Positions 34,819-42,949 of a stretch of DNA of 64,000 bases are shown piece by piece (the first letter of the stretch is position 1; each line of letters begins with the position of its first letter). The DNA is from Gluconobacter frateurii (lineage in GTDB: Bacteria > Pseudomonadota > Alphaproteobacteria > Acetobacterales > Acetobacteraceae). The notes under the pieces are model-generated. The model made no database searches. It had not been told where the DNA came from and worked only from the letters and a program-made list of their open reading frames with translations. The stretch covers positions 310,001-374,000 of the forward strand of contig NZ_BEWN01000002.1 of NCBI RefSeq assembly GCF_002723955.1, given 5' to 3'. The position numbers were made by a program, and so were the translations under genes.

Positions 34819-34949
34819 GATGGTTCTTCCGAACGAAAGGCCCACCCCTTTTAAGAAGATGAAGTGATGAGGAAACTCTTTTTATTGAATATAAATTTTT
34901 TCTAATAATTCTCTCCGTGTCGCGAGAGTGATTTGAAAACCAATACTAC

Positions 34950-35552
34950 TCAAATGTTACCTGCAGGTGCGTGCGGCATCGAAACAAAGCCTGGAAGTGC
35001 TTCCACAGCGTCAAGCCACTTGCGGATATTGGGATAAGGCTGAAGAGAGATCCCCCCTTCAGGCGCGCGAGCCGTATAAGCGTAGCAGGACAGATCCGCG
35101 AGTGTTGGCTGATTAGCCGCCAGGAAAGGCCTCTTGGTCAGTTCGCTTTCCATGAAAGGAAGGAGCTTCGCAGCTTTGGCCTGAGCCGGGGCAATCTCCT
35201 CAGGGTAGTTCCGGCGTGTCGCTCCTCGTGCCATCGCCGGGCCATACCGCAGTTCCCCTGCCGCAATCGAAAACCATTTCTGCACATGCGCTGCGCCCAG
35301 CGGGTCTTCAGGCAGCCAGTGACTGTCAGGTGCATAGGTTTTTGCCAGATAAACGAGGATGGCATTGCTATCCGTGAGAAGGACGTTTCCATCCTCAAAG
35401 AATGGAATTTGTCCCAACGGATTGAGGCGCAGAATTTCCGGAGACTGCATGCTCGCTTCCACGAAGTCGTAATCCAGCTTCAGGATCGACAGGAACAGCC
35501 TGACGCGATGTACGTGGCCGGAGAGCGGGATTCCATAAAGGCGTCTGGTCAT
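34950..35552 (-). CDS. Glutathione S-transferase family protein
   Basis: Start at ATG 35552 (MTRRLYGIPLSGHVHRVRLF). 200 residues: thioredoxin-like N-domain (1-80) with the glutathione motif LLTDSNAILVYLAKTYA (Ser), then an all-helical C-domain with PTLADLSCYAYTARAPEGG. Ser in PLSGH is the likely catalytic residue. Conjugates electrophiles or acts as a stress protein. Divergent from the sulfoxide reductase gene. Confidence 0.9.
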   Translation of the reverse strand: MTRRLYGIPLSGHVHRVRLFLSILKLDYDFVEASMQSPEILRLNPLGQIPFFEDGNVLLTDSNAILVYLAKTYAPDSHWLPEDPLGAAHVQKWFSIAAGELRYGPAMARGATRRNYPEEIAPAQAKAAKLLPFMESELTKRPFLAANQPTLADLSCYAYTARAPEGGISLQPYPNIRKWLDAVEALPGFVSMPHAPAGNI

Positions 35553-35656
35553 TGTCTGCTCCTGCGGGTGAAAGAGCAGCAGTCTGCTGGTCATGACGGA
35601 TCAGTGCAACGGCTCTATGGTCCGTGTTCCTTTTTTGTGATTCAGGAGAGCCCAGC

Positions 35657-36127
35657 GTGAGTGCGCCCATTCATCGTCTGACCGTGGAAGATCTTCTGCC
35701 AACTGTGGAGTCTGTCGTATCTTCGGAAACGGACATGATTGCCAACATGGCCAACATCGCGGCTTTGCTGTTCGAAGCTCTGCCAGATATCAACTGGTCA
35801 GGTTTTTATCTTTCGAAAGAAGACCAGCTTGTGCTCGGTCCCTTTCAGGGACGACTGGCCTGCACGCGTATTCCGTTTGGAAAAGGTGTCTGTGGGACGG
35901 TTGCTGAACAAAAGATCACGCTTGTCGTGCCAGATGTCCACGCCTTTCCCGGACATATTGCCTGTGATGCCGCGTCGGAATCCGAGATCGTAATCCCGGT
36001 TCTCAAAAATGGTGCACTCGTTGGGGTTCTGGATATCGACAGCCCGATTAAGGACCGCTTTCAGGAGACAGACCGTGTCCTGCTGGAAAAGATCGTCAGC
36101 GCCCTCGAAAAGACGCTGACAGCCTGA
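35657..36127 (+). CDS. msrC: Free methionine-(R)-sulfoxide reductase (GAF domain)
   Basis: Start at GTG 35657 (VSAPIHRL) nine bases after AGGAG. 156 residues: single GAF domain with the three Cys of this enzyme, in LACTRIPFGKGVCGTV and HIACDAASESEIVIPV. Reduces free (not protein-bound) methionine-R-sulfoxide with thioredoxin. Neighbour GST is another redox-defence gene. The C-x9-C spacing matches the known family. Confidence 0.88.
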   Translation: MSAPIHRLTVEDLLPTVESVVSSETDMIANMANIAALLFEALPDINWSGFYLSKEDQLVLGPFQGRLACTRIPFGKGVCGTVAEQKITLVVPDVHAFPGHIACDAASESEIVIPVLKNGALVGVLDIDSPIKDRFQETDRVLLEKIVSALEKTLTA

Positions 36128-36131
36128 TCTC

Positions 36132-36686
36132 TTAAGCCGGGACGTTTTCGCGCAGATGGCTCATCAGTGCGGGAACGTCTTCCACGACAGTGAAAAGTGA
36201 AAGCGTATTCGTAGATGCAAAACCCTGTTCAACGGCATCGGTCAGGGTGCGGACCAGGGACTTCGCCCAGCCGCCGATATTGACGATGTAGATCGGGTCC
36301 TGATGCAGGCCAAGCTGCTTCCAGGTCAGGATTTCCATCAGTTCATCGAACGTGCCGAATCCGCCGGGAATGATGGCGTAGGCATCAGACAGCTCGAACA
36401 TGCGGGCCTTGCGGCTGTGCATGTTCGGCGTCACCTCAAGCTCTGTGACGCCCTTATGCATGACTTCCCGGTCATGCAGAAATCCGGGGATGACGCCAAT
36501 GACTTCTCCCCCCGCAGTCAGAGCCGCATCTGCGACGGTTCCCATCAGACCAACATGACCGCCACCATAAATCAGCTTGATCCCGTTCTGCGCCAGAGCT
36601 TTTCCTAGGTCGGATGCACCTTCTGCATAGACAGGGGAGTTGCCGAAGCGGGAACCGCAGAAGACAGCGCAGGAACGGATGGTCAT
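36132..36686 (-). CDS. LOG-family protein (cytokinin riboside monophosphate phosphoribohydrolase type)
   Basis: Start at ATG 36686 (MTIRSCAVFCGSRFGN). 184-residue Rossmann-like enzyme with the signature PGGFGTFDELMEILTWKQLG and nucleotide-binding IYGGGHVGLMG. Cleaves the N-glycosidic bond of nucleoside monophosphates; the TIGR00730 group is called LOG after the plant enzyme, and bacterial members may hydrolyse AMP or modified AMP. Convergent with msrC. Confidence 0.88.
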   Translation of the reverse strand: MTIRSCAVFCGSRFGNSPVYAEGASDLGKALAQNGIKLIYGGGHVGLMGTVADAALTAGGEVIGVIPGFLHDREVMHKGVTELEVTPNMHSRKARMFELSDAYAIIPGGFGTFDELMEILTWKQLGLHQDPIYIVNIGGWAKSLVRTLTDAVEQGFASTNTLSLFTVVEDVPALMSHLRENVPA

Positions 36687-36721
36687 GGAAGGCAGATCCT
36701 GTAAACAAGCGGGCGGAACGC

Positions 36722-37918
36722 TCAGACGGCAGGCTTTCGCCCGAGCGAACGGCTGATGAGCACACCGACCAGACAGCACACCGCAGTCGTGCCGAACATG
36801 GTCTTGTACCCAGCAAACTCGATGACCTGCCCGAGCACAAGACCTGAACATGCAATCGCAAGATCAATGAAGATCGAATAAGCGCCCAAAGCGGCTCCGC
36901 GGTTTTGTGGTCCTGCACTGTTAACGGCGAGAACGCCCAGCGCCGGGAAGAGCAGCGAGAAGCCGGCACCTGTTAACGCCGCACCGATAAGAGCGGCTCC
37001 CTGAGACGGGAAAATCGCCAGACAGGCAAGCCCTGCCGCTTCAATAAGCAGCGAGACAATGGCCACGAACACGCCACCACGCCGGGCAATCTGGGATGCA
37101 AAGAAGAACCGGATAACAACGAAGACGATGCCAAACACGGATAGGGCTGTTGCCGCACCTTCCCAGTGCAGAACGGCATAGTAGAGCGCAAGGAAGGACG
37201 AGATGGCCCCGAATCCAATGGACCCTGCGGCGAGCGCCATACCATGCGGCAGAACCAGTCGCAGGGCGCGGGTGAACGGAATTGGCTTCTCTGCCGTGGC
37301 CACGGGCTTGACGCCCTTGTAAAATCCGATCAGCGCCAGACCAATGAGCGGCAGGATGGCAGAGAGGATGCCAACCGAGACAATTCCGCCATAAGGGTGC
37401 GGCAGCAATGAAAGTTTGGCCCCAATAGGCGCGCCCAGCGCAATGCCGCCGTAAGAACAGATTCCGTTCCAGGAAATTGCGATAGCCGTATTTTCAGCGC
37501 CGGCGCGACGGATGTTCCAGACAATGACGCCAGTTGCAGCCCAGCTTTCGGCCCAGCCGAGGAACAGGCGGCTCAGAAGCAGAATTCCCAGAGAGAGGGC
37601 AGGAAATTCACCCGTCCACCCAGCCCCGAACATAAGAACACCTGAAATGAAACAGGTCACCAGTCCACCAAGAACAACGGGCTTGGGGCCGATACTATCC
37701 ACCAGTCGTCCTGCAGAGGGGCGGGCGGCAAACGTCGCCAGATACTGCAAGGAAAACGCCATACCCGCGATTGCGGTACTGTAGCCGAGGGTATGATGTA
37801 CGAAGATTGTCAGGACTGCGTTTGGAAGCCCGATGACGATGTAGACCAGAAGGTTGAAGAGGACGACGGTAAGAACCCGCTTCGTCGGTGAGCTCACCGG
37901 CGTTTCTTCCGCACCCAT
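36722..37918 (-). CDS. MFS transporter (YhhS/AraJ-like)
   Basis: 398 residues, twelve hydrophobic helices. The motif GRLVDSIGPKPVVLGG after helix two is the MFS signature, and a second half repeat is seen around SQIARRGG. Resembles sugar/drug efflux carriers of the YhhS or arabinose-efflux group. Substrate unknown. A 16-base inverted repeat stands 24 bases upstream of its start, so it may be repressed. Confidence 0.85.
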   Translation of the reverse strand: MGAEETPVSSPTKRVLTVVLFNLLVYIVIGLPNAVLTIFVHHTLGYSTAIAGMAFSLQYLATFAARPSAGRLVDSIGPKPVVLGGLVTCFISGVLMFGAGWTGEFPALSLGILLLSRLFLGWAESWAATGVIVWNIRRAGAENTAIAISWNGICSYGGIALGAPIGAKLSLLPHPYGGIVSVGILSAILPLIGLALIGFYKGVKPVATAEKPIPFTRALRLVLPHGMALAAGSIGFGAISSFLALYYAVLHWEGAATALSVFGIVFVVIRFFFASQIARRGGVFVAIVSLLIEAAGLACLAIFPSQGAALIGAALTGAGFSLLFPALGVLAVNSAGPQNRGAALGAYSIFIDLAIACSGLVLGQVIEFAGYKTMFGTTAVCCLVGVLISRSLGRKPAV

Positions 37919-37941
37919 GTCTTCAATCTCCCATTCTTTAA

Positions 37942-37957
37942 GTAACTAACTGGTTAC
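37942..37957. promoter_or_regulatory. Inverted repeat upstream of MFS gene
   Basis: GTAAC and GTTAC arms with TAACTG between them; placed in the promoter zone, looks like a small dimer operator of TetR or MarR type. No regulator gene lies adjacent. Confidence 0.35.
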
Positions 37958-38070
37958 GTCGCGTCAGACATAAGACAGTCTGAACCATTCGTCACGGTGA
38001 ATGGACCCCTCAGGTCCAAAAAACAACATTATGTGATCTTCCGGGAGACAAACTCTCGGAAAGTGCGTGC

Positions 38071-38556
38071 TTAAAGCATGCTCTGCAGGCGGCTGGAAAC
38101 CGCAGAGCAGACTTTCTGGCGCAGCGGCTCGGCCAGAGATGTCAGTGAATACTGCTGGGACGTGTTGGTCTGGTTGCTGACAGCCTGCAGAATGCCCTGC
38201 TGGCCCGCGCTGTAGGCTGTACTGTTGGCAACACCAGGCTGCTGGGTCGCTGCAGACAGAATGCTGGACGCACCGGAACCGGACGTCAGATTATTCGTCA
38301 CACAGTAATTGAGTACGCCAGCCAGATTGCTGGTGGGGGTAGCAGAAAGGTTTGGCAGACCCAAGGCGCCCGTCAGGCCACTTGTCAGCTGGGATGCTGT
38401 ACTCTGTGCAGCGGCGGTGGCAGCCGCAGTGGCTGCAGCCTGCGTTTCCGGGTTCTGTGCAGCGGAGGTGCCAGAAGTGCAGCCTCCCAGAGACAAGCTG
38501 GCTGCCGTGGCCAGAACGCCAGCAGAGAGAAGAGCAGGCAGACGGAACGGAACCAT
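38071..38556 (-). CDS. DUF2501 lipoprotein (YjjA-like)
   Basis: 161 residues: signal MVPFRLPALLSAGVLATAASLSLGGC ending in a lipobox, an Ala/Thr-rich low-complexity linker (about 30-55), then the DUF2501 part with NLAGVLNYCVTNNLTSGSGASSILSAA and conserved Cys near the end (LRQKVCSAVSSRL). E. coli YjjA belongs to the same family; function unknown, linked to biofilm in some work. Strongly biased linker is normal for the group. Confidence 0.8.
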   Translation of the reverse strand: MVPFRLPALLSAGVLATAASLSLGGCTSGTSAAQNPETQAAATAAATAAAQSTASQLTSGLTGALGLPNLSATPTSNLAGVLNYCVTNNLTSGSGASSILSAATQQPGVANSTAYSAGQQGILQAVSNQTNTSQQYSLTSLAEPLRQKVCSAVSSRLQSML

Positions 38557-38622
38557 GAATTTTCAACTCCTGTGAGAACAACCAAGGAGCGCGGATCGGC
38601 CCCTTTTGCGTTCTAACAACGC

Positions 38623-39762
38623 TCAAAACAGGGAAAGTGAGCGAAAAACCTCAGGATTTTTGATGGCTTCATTCGGAGATTGCTCAAACAGAAGCTGCAT
38701 TTGGGGCGTGGAGTCAGGGCTGGCGTCTTCCGTTCCTGCAAGGCTGGACATCGTTAGTCCAAGCAGGCGCACGCCCGGGGTAAGCGGAAAGAGGGGAGTG
38801 AAAAGGGCCTGCCCCACATCTGCCAATACGGCTTCGGAATTTACGGACGCAGGCAGGGTACGGGCCCGGGTGATTTGCCGGAAATCTGAGTATTTGACCT
38901 TAAGTGTAACTGTTCGGCCCGTGATCTGTTTCCGCTGGGCCTGAAGCCAGAGCTTTGTGGCAATCAGTCCGAGTGCCTCACGTGCTGCATTCTCGTCTTT
39001 CAGGTCGCTCAGATAGGTCTGTTCCGTACCCAGAGACTTGCGTTCACGATTGACCACAACAGGCCGCTCATCAATGCCGCGTGAGATCCCATGATAGAAG
39101 AGGGCCGATTTCCCGAAATGTCGCGTCAGGGTCGGAAGGTCCAGTTTGCGGAGATCTGCTCCCGTTTCGATTCCTAAAGCCCGCATCTTTCGCGCAGTGG
39201 CCGGGCCGATGCCATGAAACTGGTCCACGGCGAGACCGGCTACGAAATCCGGCCCCATACGCGGTGTAATCACGAACAGTCCGTCCGGTTTGCGATAATC
39301 GGAGGCCAGTTTGGCCAGAAACCGGTTGTACGATACGCCTGCTGAAGCTGTCAGTCCTGTTTCCTTACGGATATCTGCACGGATACTCTCAGCAACCAGT
39401 GTCGCCGATCCATAGGCACCCAGATAATCCGTCAGATCAAGATAGGCTTCATCAAGAGACAGCGGCTGAATGAGCGGCGTATAGCGTGCAAAAATCTCAT
39501 GGATCTGAGTAGAAACGGCACGGTAAACGTCAAACCGGGCAGGTACGAAAACCAGATCCGGACATAGGCGCTTGGCTTTCAGGGATGGCATTGCTGAGCG
39601 TACGCCAAAAGGGCGTGCCTCATAGCTGGCAGCCGCGACAACACCGCGTGCCTCTCCACGCCCCACCGCAAGGGGGCGACCTCGTAAGGACGGGTTATCT
39701 CGCTGTTCGACAGACGCGTAAAAAGCGTCCATGTCGATATGCACGATCCGGCGGGACTCCAT
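38623..39762 (-). CDS. dinB: DNA polymerase IV (Y family)
   Basis: Start at ATG 39762 (MESRRIVHIDMDAFYASVEQRDN). 379 residues. Catalytic acids: HIDMDAFYASVE and SLDEAYLDLTDYLG; helix-hairpin-helix LAVDQFHGIGPATARKMRALGIETGADL; little-finger domain after 235. Lacks a clear C-terminal clamp-binding motif QLxLF, but ends SLF in an LLFEQSP... region that may serve. Error-prone bypass synthesis. Convergent with nothing; DUF2501 follows on the same strand. Confidence 0.95.
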   Translation of the reverse strand: MESRRIVHIDMDAFYASVEQRDNPSLRGRPLAVGRGEARGVVAAASYEARPFGVRSAMPSLKAKRLCPDLVFVPARFDVYRAVSTQIHEIFARYTPLIQPLSLDEAYLDLTDYLGAYGSATLVAESIRADIRKETGLTASAGVSYNRFLAKLASDYRKPDGLFVITPRMGPDFVAGLAVDQFHGIGPATARKMRALGIETGADLRKLDLPTLTRHFGKSALFYHGISRGIDERPVVVNRERKSLGTEQTYLSDLKDENAAREALGLIATKLWLQAQRKQITGRTVTLKVKYSDFRQITRARTLPASVNSEAVLADVGQALFTPLFPLTPGVRLLGLTMSSLAGTEDASPDSTPQMQLLFEQSPNEAIKNPEVFRSLSLF

Positions 39763-39812
39763 CCCTATAGTGTCGCCGATCAACAGGAACGAAACAAGAT
39801 CGGATCAGCCTC

Positions 39813-40379
39813 ATGAGCATTGAAGACGCCCGTACCGCCGCCGGATTCCAGACTGTTTCGACCCGTATTGCCTATAGCAATCCATGGACGGCTGTACGCG
39901 AAGACATCATCATTCATCCCAACGGCAAGAAAGGCCTGTACGGCATTGTTGAGCGGGGAGAGTTCGTCGTGATTCTACCCATGCACGCTGATGGCCGCGT
40001 GACGCTGATCCAGCAGTTCCGCTATCCGGTCGGGGAGCGTTTGCTCGAACTACCCATGGGCATGTGGGAGACGAAAGAGAACGTCGATCCCGTGGAACTG
40101 GCTCTGGGTGAACTCCGGGAAGAAACCGGCCTGCGTGCTGGCGAGATGATCCACGCGGGCACGATGTATCAGGGTGCAGGCTATTCCAATCAGAAGGGAC
40201 ACGTTTTTCTGGCACGGAATCTCACCCGTGGTGAGACCGAGCTGGAAGAGACCGAGCAGGACATCACGACGCAGGATATGACACTGGCGGAGTTCGAAGC
40301 CCTGATCGCCCGTGGCGAACTGAAATGCATGGTGTCCCTGGCGGCCTTCGCGCTGATCCGCGCGAAGGGCCTGATCTAA
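39813..40379 (+). CDS. NUDIX hydrolase (ADP-ribose pyrophosphatase type)
   Basis: 188 residues with a NUDIX box region GMWETKENVDPVELALGELREETGLRAGE, keeping the REEXGL core and metal-binding Glu pair. N-terminal part FQTVSTRIAYSNPWTAVREDIIIHPNGKKGLYGIVER is typical of ADP-ribose/ADP-sugar hydrolases (GDP-mannose and FAD-like variants share it). Cleans up nucleotide sugars. Divergent from dinB with a 50-base gap. Confidence 0.87.
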   Translation: MSIEDARTAAGFQTVSTRIAYSNPWTAVREDIIIHPNGKKGLYGIVERGEFVVILPMHADGRVTLIQQFRYPVGERLLELPMGMWETKENVDPVELALGELREETGLRAGEMIHAGTMYQGAGYSNQKGHVFLARNLTRGETELEETEQDITTQDMTLAEFEALIARGELKCMVSLAAFALIRAKGLI

Positions 40380-40388
40380 AAACTAGCT

Positions 40389-40682
40389 TTAGATCACGGT
40401 ATCAAGGAACACGACCGTCGAGCCGCCGCCTTCAACCAGCGTCTTGATGGCCTGATTGAAGACGCGGCCGTGTTCGGTCCCCATATGGGCCTTGAAAGCA
40501 TCTTCGTCGCGGTAGGTTTCCTCGACGTGAAAGAAGTCCGGATCGTCTGCCAGTGTGTGAACGACAAACCGCTGACATCCCGGCTCTGCCCGGACATCTG
40601 CGGCCAAGCCGATGAGAAGGTCACGGACTTTTTCGCGGCAGCCGGGAAGGGCTTTCATTGTAGCGTACAGGGATTTCGGCAT
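40389..40682 (-). CDS. ABM-domain monooxygenase-like protein
   Basis: 97-residue ferredoxin-like dimeric barrel of the antibiotic biosynthesis monooxygenase family, like E. coli YgiN: MPKSLYATMKALPGCREKVRDLLI, then EPGCQRFVVHTLADDPDFFHVEETYRDEDAFKAHMGTEHGRVF. Known members oxidise quinols or degrade haem, but many have no proven activity. Convergent with the NUDIX gene. Confidence 0.83.
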   Translation of the reverse strand: MPKSLYATMKALPGCREKVRDLLIGLAADVRAEPGCQRFVVHTLADDPDFFHVEETYRDEDAFKAHMGTEHGRVFNQAIKTLVEGGGSTVVFLDTVI

Positions 40683-40771
40683 GGGTCTGAATCCGCTTGA
40701 AAAGGATGAAGCGCCTGTCAGCGCACCTCTTCAATGAGCCGCCTGCGCACATCCTTCAAGGGTAGACATGT

Positions 40772-41149
40772 TCAACCTTTCCCGACCAGTTCCTGACAAC
40801 GCATGAAAGACAGTTTTTCGCGGAAAATGAATAGGACATAATAGTCCAGTTCACGGCTGCGGGTTTTTGTGGTGCGTGTGTAGAACGGATACACGTCCAA
40901 CGGACCCTGAAAGCCTAAAGGCGGCGGGTCTGTTTTGAGAATGCAGTCCACTCTGAAGAGCGGCATGTAAACCGCGTCCTCGCCGGGGTTGCGGCGAACA
41001 TGCCAGAGATTGCGCCGGAATTTCTTCAGCCGGTCCGGCAGAGCGAACACCATGGATTTCTCAATAAAGCCGGGTGGAAAGACATCCGGCCGGTAGTACT
41101 GCATGTCGTCCGGCATGTTGCAGAAGTAAGGGTGGTCCTGAACAATCAT
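40772..41149 (-). CDS. Conserved-looking protein of unknown function
   Basis: Start at ATG 41149 behind AGGGG; GTG 41155 also possible. 125 residues, soluble, rich in aromatic and Arg residues (YYRPDVFPPGFIEKSMVFAL, RRNLWHVRRNPGEDAVYMPLF), no signal or membrane helix. No motif recognised. Lies alone, 43 bases after the PadR stop on the same strand, so it may be read through from that gene. Confidence 0.55.
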   Translation of the reverse strand: MIVQDHPYFCNMPDDMQYYRPDVFPPGFIEKSMVFALPDRLKKFRRNLWHVRRNPGEDAVYMPLFRVDCILKTDPPPLGFQGPLDVYPFYTRTTKTRSRELDYYVLFIFREKLSFMRCQELVGKG

Positions 41150-41191
41150 GACCACCCCTTTAAGACATGTCGCCTGGCAGACGAAGAGGCC

Positions 41192-42028
41192 TCAGTCTTC
41201 TGAAGGCATTTCTACGTTGGCTTTACCGCTGATTTCGTCAGCAGCCCGGCGCAGGACCCCTACGATGCGGCGCAATTCGTCGGCATTCGCTCCACGGCGG
41301 GACTTCAGAGCCATTTTCAGAGCCAGACGCGCTTCATGGAAATCCTGACCCAGACTCGGATCGAGGTCATTCACACCGCTGAATGCATCTCGCACTTCCG
41401 ACATCCGGGCGCCAATCCGGGCCAAAACTTCGAGAATACGAGTCGCCTGTTCCCGATTGGCTTCGTAATGTGCGCGGCCTTCATCCGTCAGGCTGTAGAG
41501 CTTGCGATTGCCGTCCTGCGTGACGGCTGTCAGGCCGGCTTCCTCAAGATAGGTGAGGGACGGGTAAATGACGCCGGGGCTTGGCTTGTAAAAGCCGCCT
41601 GAGTGCTCTTCGAGGCGCCGGATCAGCTCGTAACCATGGGCAGGCTGGTCATGCAGCAGGGCCTCAATAACAATCTGAAGCTCTTCCGCTGTCAGCTTGC
41701 GACCGCGGCCAAAGGTTTCATCGCCGAAGCCGCCTCCACCAAAACGGCCACCGCCGCCTCGTGGACCACGGCCGCCAAAGAAGCCTCGTCCGCCCCGGTT
41801 GCCGCCGCCGCGGCCTTCGCCACCCCGTCCGCCAAAGCGTCGGCCTTCGTGTCCCCGGCGGGAGCGGTCTTCACCGGATTCCGGGCGATCGCGCATTTTT
41901 TCTTCGTCACTTCCTGTTGTTTCGCCACGGACCTTTCCGTCCCTGCGATGCTTGTGTCCACCGAAGCCAAAGCCTCGGGAGAACTTGGAGAAACCGCGCT
42001 CTGCGCGATGAGTATCATGTTTGAACAT
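41192..42028 (-). CDS. PadR-family transcriptional regulator with Arg/Gly-rich N-terminal tail
   Basis: Start at ATG 42028, eight bases after AGGA; a much longer frame has no site. Of 278 residues the first about 110 are low complexity: charged, then RGGRG/GGRGPRGGGGRF repeats. The PadR winged helix follows (KLTAEELQIVIEALLHDQPAHGYELIRRLEEHSGGFYKPSPGVIYPSLTYLEEAGLT), then a helical dimer tail. Represses its targets until ligand or stress releases it. Divergent TVP38-like gene and two palindromes in the gap point to autoregulation. Gly/Arg tails occur in other PadR proteins; this one is long. Confidence 0.87.
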   Translation of the reverse strand: MFKHDTHRAERGFSKFSRGFGFGGHKHRRDGKVRGETTGSDEEKMRDRPESGEDRSRRGHEGRRFGGRGGEGRGGGNRGGRGFFGGRGPRGGGGRFGGGGFGDETFGRGRKLTAEELQIVIEALLHDQPAHGYELIRRLEEHSGGFYKPSPGVIYPSLTYLEEAGLTAVTQDGNRKLYSLTDEGRAHYEANREQATRILEVLARIGARMSEVRDAFSGVNDLDPSLGQDFHEARLALKMALKSRRGANADELRRIVGVLRRAADEISGKANVEMPSED

Positions 42029-42051
42029 TCTGTTTTCCTTCATTCGATATG

Positions 42052-42076
42052 TCGTACGATATAGTATCTTAAGATA
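42052..42076. promoter_or_regulatory. Two adjacent palindromes, likely PadR operator
   Basis: TCGTACGA (42052-42059) and perfect TATCTTAAGATA (42065-42076), in the AT-rich gap just upstream of the PadR start and 75 bases before the divergent gene. Paired small palindromes match PadR dimers bound side by side. Confidence 0.55.
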
Positions 42077-42150
42077 TATCTGCAAGAGATTCTTTTTCAA
42101 ATTCCGGCATCGCCATAGCCGAGAGCCGTTTCCGCTGGTATCCGGCTGAG

Positions 42151-42843
42151 ATGGGTAGCCCGATCTCTTCCCCTCCCGATCCAGAACTGCGCCGGACGTT
42201 CCGCGAGCTTGTGCCCTGGCGCGCTGCCCTGACCATCGGGGCCATGCTGGTGTTTGTAGCCCTGTTGCAGCGCCTGCCCATGATCCATCGTCTGTTGGAG
42301 AATGCGCCCCACTGGCACGAGACGCCGTATGCTCCGCTCTGGTTTTTGCTGCTGGCGGTGCCGTATTGCGCCTGTGGCCTGCCCAGGCAGGCACTGTGTA
42401 TTGCGGCAGGGCTGGCCTTTGGAGTCTGGGGCGGTCTGGGGTTGTGTTCCCTGGCCTATATGATGGGGGCAATCGCGGCATATGGCTGGGCACGAGCGCT
42501 TGCACCCATAAAATTCCGCCAGAGGTTGCATGATCGACTGCAAAAGAATTATGCAGCGCTGGCAAGAACGTTACATCGCAAGCCGTTCCGCGCAGTTCTG
42601 ACCCTTCGGCTCATGCCCGTCGGGTCTGCATTGCTGGTGTCCATGGCTGCGGGACTTTTTGAACTTTCAGTACCGGCCTTTGCGTTGGCCACTCTTCTCG
42701 GCGGCCTGCCCCAGAATCTCGTGTTTGTTCTTGTGGGGGCGGGAACCCGAATTGGTCATGTGGTTCAGCTTGGCCTTGCCGGGGGACTGTTTGTGGTCTC
42801 TGGCGCTCTTGGGGCGATGCTTCTGCGACAGTCAGATGAATAA
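42151..42843 (+). CDS. TVP38/TMEM64 (DedA-like) membrane protein
   Basis: 230 residues, five or six helices, with the SNARE-associated core GLAFGVWGGLGLCSLAYMMGAIAAYGWAR, then the Arg-rich RLMPVGSALLVSMAAGLF and GLPQNLVFVLVGAGTRIG motifs. Family members keep membrane potential or move lipids. Divergent from PadR, so likely a target of it. No strong Shine-Dalgarno before ATG 42151. Confidence 0.83.
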   Translation: MGSPISSPPDPELRRTFRELVPWRAALTIGAMLVFVALLQRLPMIHRLLENAPHWHETPYAPLWFLLLAVPYCACGLPRQALCIAAGLAFGVWGGLGLCSLAYMMGAIAAYGWARALAPIKFRQRLHDRLQKNYAALARTLHRKPFRAVLTLRLMPVGSALLVSMAAGLFELSVPAFALATLLGGLPQNLVFVLVGAGTRIGHVVQLGLAGGLFVVSGALGAMLLRQSDE

Positions 42844-42949
42844 GCGTTCAGAAAGCGCAGGATTCTGAACGATTGGCCAGTTCTATCCGTTCGCGAGAAA
42901 CAGGTTCTCTTTACATCTTCTGAACATCGCTTTTCACAGGCAGAAACGA

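Noticed and set aside
41697-42011. Pro-rich plus-strand frame opposite the PadR tail
   Set aside because: It is the complement of the Gly/Arg-rich codons; the PadR frame continues into a known domain.
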